Part shown: piece by piece, positions 1 through 5,587 of the stretch | How the letters are laid out: each line of letters starts with the position of its first letter | Position numbering within the stretch: the stretch's first letter is position 1 | Source: CAZFCK01 sp964517355 | GTDB lineage: Bacteria; Desulfobacterota; Desulfovibrionia; Desulfovibrionales; Desulfovibrionaceae | Length of the DNA stretch: 5,587 nucleotides | Direction: 5' to 3' | Assembly: GCA_964517355.1 (NCBI GenBank) | Contig: CAZFCK010000278.1 | Coordinates: 1-5,587 of the forward strand | Position numbers and translations under genes: made by a program | The notes under the pieces: model-generated | What the model was told of the DNA's origin: nothing | Databases searched by the model: none | What the model saw: only the letters and a program-made list of their open reading frames with translations

Positions 1-15
1 CCAGGGAAATGCATA

Positions 16-50
16 AGAGCATCTAGCGCTTTTCAAGCGTGAGATGCTCT
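16..50 (-). terminator. Stem-loop after the amidase gene, probable terminator
   Basis: A strong hairpin sits directly at the end of the amidase gene. The outer arms AGAGCATCT (16-24) and AGATGCTCT (42-50) pair perfectly over 9 bp. After one A-G mismatch the stem continues with a G-T wobble and five more pairs (CGCTT/AAGCG), closing on a three-base loop. The last two bases of the amidase TAG stop are the first bases of the stem. On the minus strand the hairpin is followed by TTATGCATTT, which is T-rich but interrupted, so it is not a textbook intrinsic terminator. It could instead protect the 3' end of the mRNA. The structure is seen directly; the role is inferred. Confidence 0.6.
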
Positions 51-2049
51 AAAGGCTGGCAAATCGCTCGATATTGCGCTTGTAGGCCAAAACGCCCTGC
101 ACCACGCCTTCCGCCTGCATGCGCAGATACTCGTCGGACTGCAGCTTTTTGGCCTCCGCGCCGTTGGTCACATAGCCCAACTCCACGAGAATGGCGGGCA
201 TCTTCGCGCCCATGAGCACGTAAAACGGCGCGGACCTGACGCCGTTGTCGCGCACCTTCTGTTTTTTGCGCAGATAGCCGACAATGTTGGAATGCACGTT
301 TTTCGCAAGATCTTTGGATTCTTTGAGTTTGGAATTGAGCATCAGGTCCGTGAGGATCACCTGCAAGTCGCTGATGCTTTTCGTGGACACCGCGTTTTCC
401 CGCGCCGCCACGCGCACGGCGTCCTTGCTGGTGGCGAGGTCGAGATAATACGTTTCCAACCCACTGAAATTTTTCAAGTGTATCGCATTGCAATGTATGG
501 AGATGAAAAGATCGGCCTTTTGGACATTCGCTTGGGCGGTACGGTCTTCAAGGGCGATGAAGCTGTCGTCCTTGCGTGTATAAAGGACTTTGAACCCCTG
601 CTTTTCCAGAAGTTTCCCAAGGATCTTGGCGAAGCGCAAATTGATGTCCTTTTCCTTGACGCCGCCGACGCCGGTGGCGCCGGGATCGCGCCCGCCATGC
701 CCGGCGTCCACCAGAATCGTGCGCACAGTCAGTCCAAGCTGCTCCACCAGTGTCGCCGCCTGCTTTTTACTCTCCGGCGGGGGCGTATAGGAGGCAACCT
801 GCCCGGATGCGGCGCGTTCCGGCTTTTCAACTCGCTTTTTCTCCGGCTCAGGCGCGGGCGATTCATCCTTCTTTTCTTTTGTATCCTGTCTGGCCACGGG
901 TTTGGCCACAGGGCGTTTCACCGTCTTTTGGCCGTCCTTCTGCGCCGGGGGTTCCGCTTTGACAACCGGAAGCCGCACTTCATTGGCCCCCGCGTCTTTC
1001 TCTTTTCCCGCGTCCGGAGCGGATACATCGACAATAATGCGAAACGGGTCCTCCATGGCGAAAATCTGGTATTTCTGCAAATCCTGAAAATCCAAAACAA
1101 CACGAGTTACTGTGGGCGTATTCTGCCCCACCCGGACCCTGCGTAAAATACCGTCCGCGATATCGACGTTCGCATCCACCTTTTTCCCCATGCGCGTATC
1201 TTCCATATCAATGTACAGACGATGGGGTTTGTTCAGTTCAGGCACGGGATACAGCAATTGGTAACGATACGGTACCTTATGATCCGCATTGAGCACGATG
1301 CGGGTGTATTCGTCGCTACTCTGGTGGCGCACGTCGCGCAGAAAATTCGGTCCGTCGGGCCGCGGGTGCGCGTCCGCGGCGGGCGCGGGGCACTCCTCGG
1401 CCTGCGGCGGAACGTGTACCGAAGCCGGAGCCTCAGGTTCCGCGAGCTCCTGAATTTCTTCGGGGGCGGGTTCCGGTTCCGGAGCACTTGCCGCGGCATC
1501 GCCCAGAAGCGCATCACCGGCCAATTCTTCAAGGAGATCCCGCGCCTTGGGATGCATGTCGCCTTTGGAATAGTGGCGCACAATGGTTTCCAGGTCCGTT
1601 TGCGCGGCAGGGGCGTCGTGCAGATAATTCAGCTCGATAAGCGCCTTGCGGTACAGGCAGTCGTCCGTCCAGCTGTGCTTGGGAAAACGCGAGGCGACTC
1701 GTTGGTAGTAGTCCACGGATCTTCTGAAATCGCTGTCAAGATAAGAGCGCCTGCCCAATTCCTCATTAACCCGCCCCGCGTAATATAACGATTTCGGAGC
1801 GAACGGCCCTTCCGGAGCGGCCTTGTACACGGTGAGAAACTGTTTTTCCAAGTCCTGCCAGTAAACGCGATACTTGCCTTTGCGCTCGTCCTTGGCCAGG
1901 TCATGAAACGCGTTCCAGGCGATCTTGAATTCATCGTCCAGGGCAGCGGCCGCCACAGGGCGCACCACTGCCCCCAACGTTAGAATGCAGAAAAAAACCA
2001 AGACGAGCGACAGCTCACAGAGCCGCAACCCGATCCGGATGTTATTCAA
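49..2049 (-). CDS. Secreted N-acetylmuramoyl-L-alanine amidase (AMIN + Amidase_3, AmiC-like)
   Basis: This zinc enzyme cleaves the amide bond between N-acetylmuramic acid and the stem peptide of peptidoglycan in the periplasm, as in daughter-cell separation. From the TTG at 2049 the product is 666 residues. It has an N-terminal signal peptide (short basic start, then LSLVLVFFCILTLGAVV, then VAAAA), a helical TPR-like region (about 40-175), a Pro/Glu/Ala linker, an AMIN domain (about 236-344), a charged Lys/Pro/Glu linker and a C-terminal Amidase_3 domain (about 442-660). Zinc ligands are His451 (DAGHGG), Glu466 (KEKDIN) and His519 (SIHCNA); the catalytic Glu623 is in VELGYVTN. A segment around 560-582 matches the place of the autoinhibitory helix of AmiB/AmiC enzymes. 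No ATG start exists downstream of the glmS coding region. The TTG overlaps the glmS stop (TTGAATAA) but has no clear Shine-Dalgarno. Alternatives are ATG 2115, inside glmS, or TTG 2028. Function is confident; the start is not. Confidence 0.95.
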   Translation of the reverse strand: MNNIRIGLRLCELSLVLVFFCILTLGAVVRPVAAAALDDEFKIAWNAFHDLAKDERKGKYRVYWQDLEKQFLTVYKAAPEGPFAPKSLYYAGRVNEELGRRSYLDSDFRRSVDYYQRVASRFPKHSWTDDCLYRKALIELNYLHDAPAAQTDLETIVRHYSKGDMHPKARDLLEELAGDALLGDAAASAPEPEPAPEEIQELAEPEAPASVHVPPQAEECPAPAADAHPRPDGPNFLRDVRHQSSDEYTRIVLNADHKVPYRYQLLYPVPELNKPHRLYIDMEDTRMGKKVDANVDIADGILRRVRVGQNTPTVTRVVLDFQDLQKYQIFAMEDPFRIIVDVSAPDAGKEKDAGANEVRLPVVKAEPPAQKDGQKTVKRPVAKPVARQDTKEKKDESPAPEPEKKRVEKPERAASGQVASYTPPPESKKQAATLVEQLGLTVRTILVDAGHGGRDPGATGVGGVKEKDINLRFAKILGKLLEKQGFKVLYTRKDDSFIALEDRTAQANVQKADLFISIHCNAIHLKNFSGLETYYLDLATSKDAVRVAARENAVSTKSISDLQVILTDLMLNSKLKESKDLAKNVHSNIVGYLRKKQKVRDNGVRSAPFYVLMGAKMPAILVELGYVTNGAEAKKLQSDEYLRMQAEGVVQGVLAYKRNIERFASL

Positions 2050-3865
2050 CAGTAACGCTTTTCGCCAGATTTCGTGGCTGGTCCACGTCTCTGCCCAGGT
2101 AATCGGCCATTTCATACGCAAACAACTGCAAGGCGGGGAGCGTGATGAAAGCGCTCAAAAGGCCCCACGCCTCCGGAATCACCCAGGGATCATCCACCAT
2201 GAGCCCGGTATTGGGGTGTGTTAAACCGATGATTTTGCCTTCACGCGCCTGCACTTCTTCCAGGTTCGATTTCACTTTGGTGAAATGGGCATCATTGAGC
2301 GCAATGGCGAACGTCGGGAAATCGGGATCGATGAGGGCGATAGGTCCGTGCTTCATTTCGCCCGCGGCATATCCCTCGGCATGGATATACGAAATCTCCT
2401 TTAGCTTCAGAGCGCCTTCCAAGGCCAGGGGATAATTGCACCCGCGCCCGAGATAGAGAAAACTGGTGGCATGCGAATACTTACGCGCCAGTTTTCGCGA
2501 GATTTCACGCAACGGGGGCAGTTCCGCCTCCAGCAGGCCGGGCAACCCCTGCAGCCCCCGCACGCAGGATTCCATGACCCCTTCGGGCAGCGTGCCTTTC
2601 TTGCGCCCCCAATGCAAGGCCATGAGGGTGAGCAACACGAGCTGGCTGCACATGGCCTTTGTGGAGGCCACGCTTATTTCCGGTCCGGCCTGCGTATAGA
2701 CCACGAGGTCCGCTTCGCGCGCGATGGACGAGCCCACGACATTGCACAGGGCATAGACGGCAATGCCCATTTCCTTGGCCTTGCGCAACACGGCCAGGGT
2801 GTCCGCCGTTTCTCCGCTCTGGCTGATGACGAGCACCACGTCTTCCGGCTCGAGCATCACGTCCCTGTAGCGGAACTCGGAAGCGATTTCCACCGAGGTG
2901 GGTATCCTGGCCCACCCCTCCAGCAGGTTCAACCCCCACAAACCGGCATGGTACGACGTGCCGCAGGCGACGATGTGCAGCCGCTTCGGCGGGATCAGGT
3001 CTTGCAGCTCCGGCAGTTCCACGACATTTCTGTCATGATCCAGGCGTCCCGCAAGGCAATCGCTGATGACCTTGGGCTGTTCAAAAATCTCTTTAAGCAT
3101 GAAATGCTTGTAACCGCCCTTTTGCGCCGCCTGCACATCCCAGTCGATCTGGTGGATTTTCTTGTCGATTTTCGCCAGAGTCGTGGTGTCGTACACGCCC
3201 CAGGTGTCCGCGTCTATGCGCACCAGTTCGCCGTCTTCGAGAAAGACGACCTTTCTGGTGTAATGGAGGAAAGCGGGAATATCCGAGGCGATGAAATTTT
3301 CTCCGGTACCCACGCCAAGCACGAGGGGACTGGAAGCGCGCGCCCCGTATATCACCCCGGGTTCCTGCAAATCCACCACGGCCACGGCATAGGCCCCTTC
3401 GACCTGGGCCAGGGCCCAGGACAGGGCTTCAAGCATGGTCGCGTGTTGCTTCAAGCCGTCGGCGAGCAGATGCGTGAGCACTTCCGTATCGGTTTCAGAG
3501 GCGAACGTGTAGCCTTTACGCTTGAGGTCTTCACGCAAATTCTGAAAATTTTCAATAATACCGTTATGGACCAACGCGATGCGCTTGTCGTTGCTGGTGT
3601 GCGGATGCGCGTTGCGCTCCACGGGCAATCCGTGAGTGGCCCAGCGGGTGTGGCCCAAGCCGGATGTGGCCTGGCCGATGTTCATCCCGCCCAGCTTATG
3701 CTCAAGCTCTGCGAGCTTACCCGGGGCGCGCACCACCTCCAGCTTCCTGTTCTGAATAAACGCGACGCCTGCGGAATCATAACCGCGATATTCGAGGCTT
3801 TTCAGCCCTTCGAGCAAAACGGGCACAGCAGGTCTGTGACCGGAATAGCCTATAATGCCGCACAT
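2042..3865 (-). CDS. glmS: Glutamine-fructose-6-phosphate aminotransferase (GlmS)
   Basis: This cytoplasmic enzyme converts fructose-6-phosphate and glutamine to glucosamine-6-phosphate and glutamate, the first step toward UDP-GlcNAc for peptidoglycan and LPS. The 607-residue product is full length (E. coli GlmS is 609). The N-terminal class II glutaminase domain shows the nucleophile Cys2 in MCGIIGY, RGYDSAG (27-33), HTRWATHG (72-79), the oxyanion pair Asn101-Gly102 and Asp126 in ETDTE. Two SIS sugar-isomerase domains follow, with ACGTS (300-304), SQSGET (348-353) and the region LEGALKLKEISYIHAEGY. The C-terminal tail LAKSVTVE carries Lys602, equivalent to the Schiff-base lysine of the family. 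Cys2 must become the N-terminus, which fixes the ATG; an AAGGAGA Shine-Dalgarno lies 8 nt upstream (3874-3880). It is the middle gene of the presumed operon, 73 nt after rdgB, and overlaps the next gene. I see no truncation or missing catalytic residue, and no glmS ribozyme was recognised in its leader. Confidence 0.98.
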   Translation of the reverse strand: MCGIIGYSGHRPAVPVLLEGLKSLEYRGYDSAGVAFIQNRKLEVVRAPGKLAELEHKLGGMNIGQATSGLGHTRWATHGLPVERNAHPHTSNDKRIALVHNGIIENFQNLREDLKRKGYTFASETDTEVLTHLLADGLKQHATMLEALSWALAQVEGAYAVAVVDLQEPGVIYGARASSPLVLGVGTGENFIASDIPAFLHYTRKVVFLEDGELVRIDADTWGVYDTTTLAKIDKKIHQIDWDVQAAQKGGYKHFMLKEIFEQPKVISDCLAGRLDHDRNVVELPELQDLIPPKRLHIVACGTSYHAGLWGLNLLEGWARIPTSVEIASEFRYRDVMLEPEDVVLVISQSGETADTLAVLRKAKEMGIAVYALCNVVGSSIAREADLVVYTQAGPEISVASTKAMCSQLVLLTLMALHWGRKKGTLPEGVMESCVRGLQGLPGLLEAELPPLREISRKLARKYSHATSFLYLGRGCNYPLALEGALKLKEISYIHAEGYAAGEMKHGPIALIDPDFPTFAIALNDAHFTKVKSNLEEVQAREGKIIGLTHPNTGLMVDDPWVIPEAWGLLSAFITLPALQLFAYEMADYLGRDVDQPRNLAKSVTVE

Positions 3866-3896
3866 TCTTCATGTCTCCTTGCTATGGTTACCCGCA

Positions 3897-3935
3897 CGGC
3901 GAGACCTGGTTTCGCCGCAGTGCGCAAAGCGCTGC
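3897..3935 (-). other. Two small hairpins in the rdgB-glmS gap
   Basis: The 73-nt gap before glmS contains two adjacent potential hairpins. One is CGGCGA/TCGCCG (3897-3902 with 3912-3917, 9-nt loop). The other is GCAG-CGC-TTT-GCG-CA-CTGC as read on the minus strand (3917-3935), a seven-pair stem with a two-base bulge. They share the base at 3917, so they would stack or compete for it. Neither is followed by a T tract, so they do not look like terminators. They could tune the rdgB/glmS mRNA ratio by blocking decay or by affecting translation. Such stems are not rare by chance in GC-rich DNA. Confidence 0.3.
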
Positions 3936-3938
3936 ACA

Positions 3939-4574
3939 TCAGGTGTTCGCCGCCTTATTCCAGAAAGCGGGCCAAGCCTCAAGCAGTGCGCGCAAGGCGT
4001 TGCCGCGGTGGCTCCTCGCGTTTTTTTGCTCCTTGTCCATCTGGGCCGCTGTGCCGCCGAATGCGTCGTCCCAAAACAGGGGATCGTAGCCGAAGCCGTT
4101 GTCGCCCATGGGCTCCATGGCAATACGCCCTTCCCACGCTCCACTGCGTATCAGGGTCGCATCGTTGGGCGCGTAAGCCGCCATGACGCAACGGAAGCGC
4201 GCGCCGCGATTCTCAAGGGGCACGTCCCGTAGCTCGCGCAACAGCTTCATGTTGTTGGCCGTGTCGCGATCGCCAGCCGCAATCCGCCCCGCGTCCTCAT
4301 CGGCGCTGTATCGCGCCGAGTGCACGCCGGGGCGCCCGCCGAGGGCGTCCACTTCGAGCCCGGAGTCGTCGGCCACGGCCACGAGCCCCGTATGGCGGCT
4401 CACGGTCCGGGCCTTGAACAACGCATTTTCTTCAAACGTTTCTCCATCCTCGGGTATTTCACCGAGTTCCGGAAACGCATCAAGGCCCAGCACCTGAAGG
4501 TTCCGCCCCTCAAGCATGGCCGAAAGTTCGGCGATTTTTCCCTGGTTCCTTGTGGCAAGCACAATGGTCGGCAC
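3939..4574 (-). CDS. rdgB: XTP/dITP diphosphatase (RdgB/HAM1 family)
   Basis: This cytoplasmic house-cleaning pyrophosphatase hydrolyses non-canonical purine nucleotides (dITP, XTP, dXTP) to the monophosphate and pyrophosphate, keeping inosine and xanthine out of DNA and RNA. The 211-residue product is of usual family length and shows all signature segments in order: TIVLATRNQGK (3-13, substrate-loop Asn10 and Lys13), GETFEENA (44-51), ADDSGLEVDALGGRPGVHSARY (68-89, including the conserved catalytic/metal Asp69-Asp70), GDNGFGYDP (157-165) and SHRG (188-191). I chose GTG at 4574 because the AAGGAG at 4583-4588 is 8 nt upstream of it. The TTG two codons earlier (4580) would lie only 2 nt from that site. 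The protein then begins MPTIVLATRN, typical of the family. It is the first gene of the presumed operon with glmS and the amidase. Nothing in it is odd beyond the non-ATG start. Confidence 0.96.
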   Translation of the reverse strand: MPTIVLATRNQGKIAELSAMLEGRNLQVLGLDAFPELGEIPEDGETFEENALFKARTVSRHTGLVAVADDSGLEVDALGGRPGVHSARYSADEDAGRIAAGDRDTANNMKLLRELRDVPLENRGARFRCVMAAYAPNDATLIRSGAWEGRIAMEPMGDNGFGYDPLFWDDAFGGTAAQMDKEQKNARSHRGNALRALLEAWPAFWNKAANT

Positions 4575-4582
4575 TGGCAAGG

Positions 4583-4588
4583 CTCCTT
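4583..4588 (-). promoter_or_regulatory. Shine-Dalgarno that decides the rdgB start
   Basis: The minus strand reads TTAAGGAGCCTTGCCAGTG. The AAGGAG core lies 8 nt before GTG (4574), the normal distance, but only 2 nt before TTG (4580). This favours the GTG start and a product two residues shorter than the longest open frame. Confidence 0.75.
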
Positions 4589-4591
4589 AAC

Positions 4592-4619
4592 TATGTGCAA
4601 TTTGATTACTTTTCACATA
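4592..4619. repeat. Inverted repeat TATGTG-N16-CACATA upstream of rdgB
   Basis: Perfect 6-bp arms flank a 16-bp spacer, and two further symmetric pairs (AA/TT) follow after one mismatch. The repeat lies immediately upstream of the rdgB Shine-Dalgarno, so it would be either an operator near the start of the operon or a weak hairpin in the leader. The TGTG/CACA arms recall CRP/FNR-type sites, but the spacing is far too wide for that family's usual TGTGA-N6-TCACA layout. Its role is unknown. Confidence 0.3.
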
Positions 4620-4662
4620 ATGCCCGGCACGTTACCAAGGAAAACAGCAAAAATCCAGACTT

Positions 4663-4668
4663 ATTCTA
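4663..4668 (-). promoter_or_regulatory. Possible -10 element for the rdgB-glmS-amidase operon
   Basis: On the minus strand TAGAAT matches the sigma-70 -10 consensus at five of six positions. It would place the transcription start about 80 nt before the rdgB GTG. The upstream sequence is AT-rich (TTACATTGTTTTTTC) but gives no good -35 at 16-18 nt: TTACAT at 18 nt is poor and TTGTTT is only 13 nt away. This is a candidate only. Confidence 0.25.
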
Positions 4669-4934
4669 GGGTCTATCGAAAAAACAATGTAATATTTCAC
4701 GGGGGAAAAACGCTCATCTTTCGCGGTATGCATAACAATCCGCTGGCCCTGGGGGCGTTCACCTTGAGCGGGAGGTAAGGCGAAGCCCTGCAATATTCCA
4801 GAGTAACGTTTCATTGCTCTATAACCATCTCAAGATAACTCGTATACTCTTGGGACGCTTCTTATGCTTCAACCAAGAGCGAAACAAAACACGCGCAGGC
4901 AAATCATAACACGCCGTAACATTCCTTTCCGCAT

Positions 4935-4973
4935 GGCGTACGCTTCACCACACCTTTTTCCATCGCGTACGCC
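4935..4973. repeat. Paired GCGTACGC palindromes
   Basis: The 8-bp palindrome GCGTACGC occurs twice, at 4936-4943 and 4965-4972. With one more base on each outer side the two copies form a 9-bp inverted repeat, GGCGTACGC then 21 nt then GCGTACGCC. The copies are 29 bp centre to centre, close to three helical turns, which would suit two dimers or one tetramer binding the same DNA face. They lie about 190-230 bp upstream of the His-rich gene and about 360-400 bp upstream of rdgB. The repeat is observed; an operator role is inferred. Confidence 0.4.
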
Positions 4974-4994
4974 GCAGAGGAATATACACACGCA

Positions 4995-5011
4995 ATTCAA
5001 ACATCCTGAAT
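4995..5011. repeat. Small inverted repeat ATTCA-N7-TGAAT
   Basis: Perfect 5-bp arms flank a 7-bp spacer about 155 bp upstream of the His-rich gene. The layout resembles a dimeric regulator site, but arms this short arise readily by chance in AT-rich DNA. I do not match it to a known regulator. Confidence 0.15.
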
Positions 5012-5020
5012 GACATACCG

Positions 5021-5036
5021 GGATAAATTGTAATCC
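5021..5036. repeat. Imperfect palindrome GGATAAATTGTAATCC
   Basis: The ends GGAT and ATCC pair exactly, with one further pair inside after a mismatch. It lies about 35 bp upstream of the candidate -35 of the His-rich gene, where an activator or a metal-sensing repressor could bind. It does not match the Fur, Zur or NikR consensus well enough to name a regulator. Confidence 0.2.
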
Positions 5037-5070
5037 GATACAGGCATTAAAAAATACTTTCTCCCGCCCC

Positions 5071-5098
5071 TTGATTTTTCGCGATTCCGGCATAGTTT
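5071..5098 (+). promoter_or_regulatory. Candidate sigma-70 promoter of the His-rich gene
   Basis: TTGATT (5071-5076) and TAGTTT (5093-5098) are separated by 16 bp and resemble -35 and -10 hexamers. Transcription would start near 5105, giving a leader of about 60 nt before the ATG at 5165. A sigma-54 site was considered, but the GG-GC spacing here is one base too long. The match is moderate only. Confidence 0.35.
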
Positions 5099-5164
5099 GA
5101 TGCATATATACACTACAACGCATGCACATTTACCGGACAACCCTGAATACAAAAGGACAAAGCC

Positions 5165-5485
5165 ATGTGTAAGACCTGCGGCTGCGGCACAAACAACGAG
5201 AAAGGCGTGCATAGCCACGCCCATAGTCACGGCAAGGCCGTCATCCATGAACACCAGCACGAGCATGAGCATCATCACGTGCACGAACACACCCATGAAG
5301 ACGGTACGACGCATACGCACGAGCATGTTCACGCACACAGCCACGAACATAGTCACGGGCATGAACACGGCCATGGGCACGGTGATGCGCATGACCACGC
5401 TCACGACCATGATCATGGTACGCATTGCACAAACCCGGACCACGCCCATAAGGGCGATGGCGAACATGACCACACCCACGGCTAG
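5165..5485 (+). CDS. Histidine-rich metal-binding protein with HypB-like N-terminus
   Basis: The 106-residue product has 37 histidines, mostly in alternating His-X runs where X is Glu, Asp, Gly, Ser or Thr. It starts MCKTCGCG, the Cys-x-x-Cys-Gly-Cys signature that forms the high-affinity nickel site at the N-terminus of HypB, the GTPase that loads nickel into NiFe hydrogenase. Many HypB proteins follow it with a His-rich stretch. Here the protein stops after that stretch: no P-loop (GxxGxGKT-type) or other GTPase motif is present in any frame before the window ends. A fourth Cys (88) lies in GTHCTNPDHAH. There is no signal peptide or membrane segment, so it is probably cytoplasmic. AAGGA lies 7 nt before the ATG. 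The likely role is nickel (or zinc/cobalt) storage or delivery, comparable in principle to Hpn-like proteins. A cut-down hypB remnant is possible. Metal binding is nearly certain; the specific metal and partner are inferred. Confidence 0.85.
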   Translation: MCKTCGCGTNNEKGVHSHAHSHGKAVIHEHQHEHEHHHVHEHTHEDGTTHTHEHVHAHSHEHSHGHEHGHGHGDAHDHAHDHDHGTHCTNPDHAHKGDGEHDHTHG

Positions 5486-5587
5486 GGCCTTTCGACGTTA
5501 CGCTAGGAAGGCCGCCCGCCGTAAAAGCAAATGAAAATGCGAGAGGGAAACCCTTTGTTAGCGGCAGCCGTTAGGCGCGGTCGTTTC
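5486..5587 (+). other. Downstream tail with no convincing gene; open frame at the edge
   Basis: After the His-rich gene stop there is an 8-bp stem (GGCCTTTC with GGAAGGCC, 5486-5493 and 5506-5513, one wobble, 12-nt loop) without a following T tract, then a weaker AGAGGG-AAA-CCCTTT hairpin. Either may mark the transcript end. From ATG 5531 a frame reads MKMREGNPLLAAAVRRGRF and stays open to the window edge. It has no Shine-Dalgarno at a normal distance and is too short to judge, so I do not call a gene. Confidence 0.3.

Larger units (their letters stand above)
4575..5164. other. Divergent intergenic region with no supported gene
   Basis: This 590-bp stretch separates the minus-strand rdgB-glmS-amidase operon from the plus-strand His-rich gene and must hold both promoters. 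It is visibly richer in A and T than the flanking genes. I find no tRNA, no CRISPR-like array and no coding frame with family motifs. A 60-codon minus-strand frame (4632-4814) starts at an ATG with no good Shine-Dalgarno and has an unremarkable composition, so I do not call it. Several short inverted repeats are present: 4592-4619, 4935-4973, 4995-5011 and 5021-5036. None matches an operator that I can name with confidence. Confidence 0.7.

Noticed and set aside
292..1146. Plus-strand open frame of 284 codons opposite the amidase
   Set aside because: It is antisense to the catalytic domain and linker of a clear amidase, has no Shine-Dalgarno case, and reads as low-complexity Arg/Phe/Leu runs.
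3866..3938. glmS ribozyme or riboswitch in the glmS leader
   Set aside because: The gap is only 73 nt, too short for the glmS ribozyme, and its known core was not recognised.
2471..4186. Plus-strand open frame of 571 codons opposite glmS and rdgB
   Set aside because: It lies antisense to two genes with complete family motifs. GC-rich codon bias leaves the opposite strand open, and the translation is full of His, Arg and Gly with no recognisable domain.
4632..4814. 60-codon minus-strand frame upstream of rdgB
   Set aside because: It has a weak ribosome site, no recognisable motif and AT-rich, non-coding-like composition toward its end. It may be leader sequence.
4997..5479. Minus-strand frame reading like a Met/Val-rich membrane protein
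   Set aside because: It is the complement of the CAC/CAT histidine codons, which read GTG and ATG (Val and Met). The apparent hydrophobic segments are an artefact of the His-rich gene on the other strand.
5204..5482. CAC/CAT-rich stretch as a CRISPR or tandem repeat array
   Set aside because: The periodicity is that of alternating His codons in one reading frame; there are no conserved repeat units with unique spacers.
5097..5534. Plus-strand frame overlapping the whole His-rich gene
   Set aside because: It is a Thr/Met/Arg-rich shifted reading of the His repeats with no Shine-Dalgarno. Only its last residues are kept as a note on a possible frame change.

Overview
This window looks like chromosomal DNA from a Gram-negative, probably anaerobic bacterium. 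A Desulfovibrio-like sulfate reducer is my best guess. That is an inference from GC-rich housekeeping genes, an amidase with an extra helical N-terminal domain plus an AMIN domain, and a nickel-metallochaperone-like His-rich gene. No rRNA or phylogenetic marker was compared.

Layout: three genes lie on the minus strand and read from right to left. They are an XTP/dITP pyrophosphatase (RdgB/HAM1 family, 3939-4574), glucosamine-6-phosphate synthase GlmS (2042-3865) and a secreted N-acetylmuramoyl-L-alanine amidase (about 49-2049). The rdgB-glmS gap is 73 nt, and the glmS stop overlaps the likely amidase start by 8 nt, so the three are probably one operon. A long stem-loop (16-50), whose first bases are part of the amidase stop codon, closes the unit.

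A 590-bp AT-richer region (4575-5164) separates this operon from a divergent plus-strand gene (5165-5485). That gene encodes a 106-residue protein with 37 histidines. It begins with the Met-Cys-x-x-Cys-Gly-Cys-Gly signature of the nickel GTPase HypB but has no GTPase domain. The intergenic region holds several small inverted repeats that could be regulatory, but I recognise no named operator. The last 100 bases (5486-5587) hold no convincing gene; a short open frame runs off the window edge.

Gene logic: GlmS makes glucosamine-6-phosphate, the entry point to UDP-GlcNAc, peptidoglycan and LPS. The amidase cuts peptidoglycan at the other end of the wall cycle, and RdgB cleans the nucleotide pool. 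The His-rich protein appears functionally separate and most likely stores or chaperones a transition metal, nickel being favoured. The three operon genes are ordinary family members. The stand-alone HypB-like metal-binding leader is the most unusual item here.
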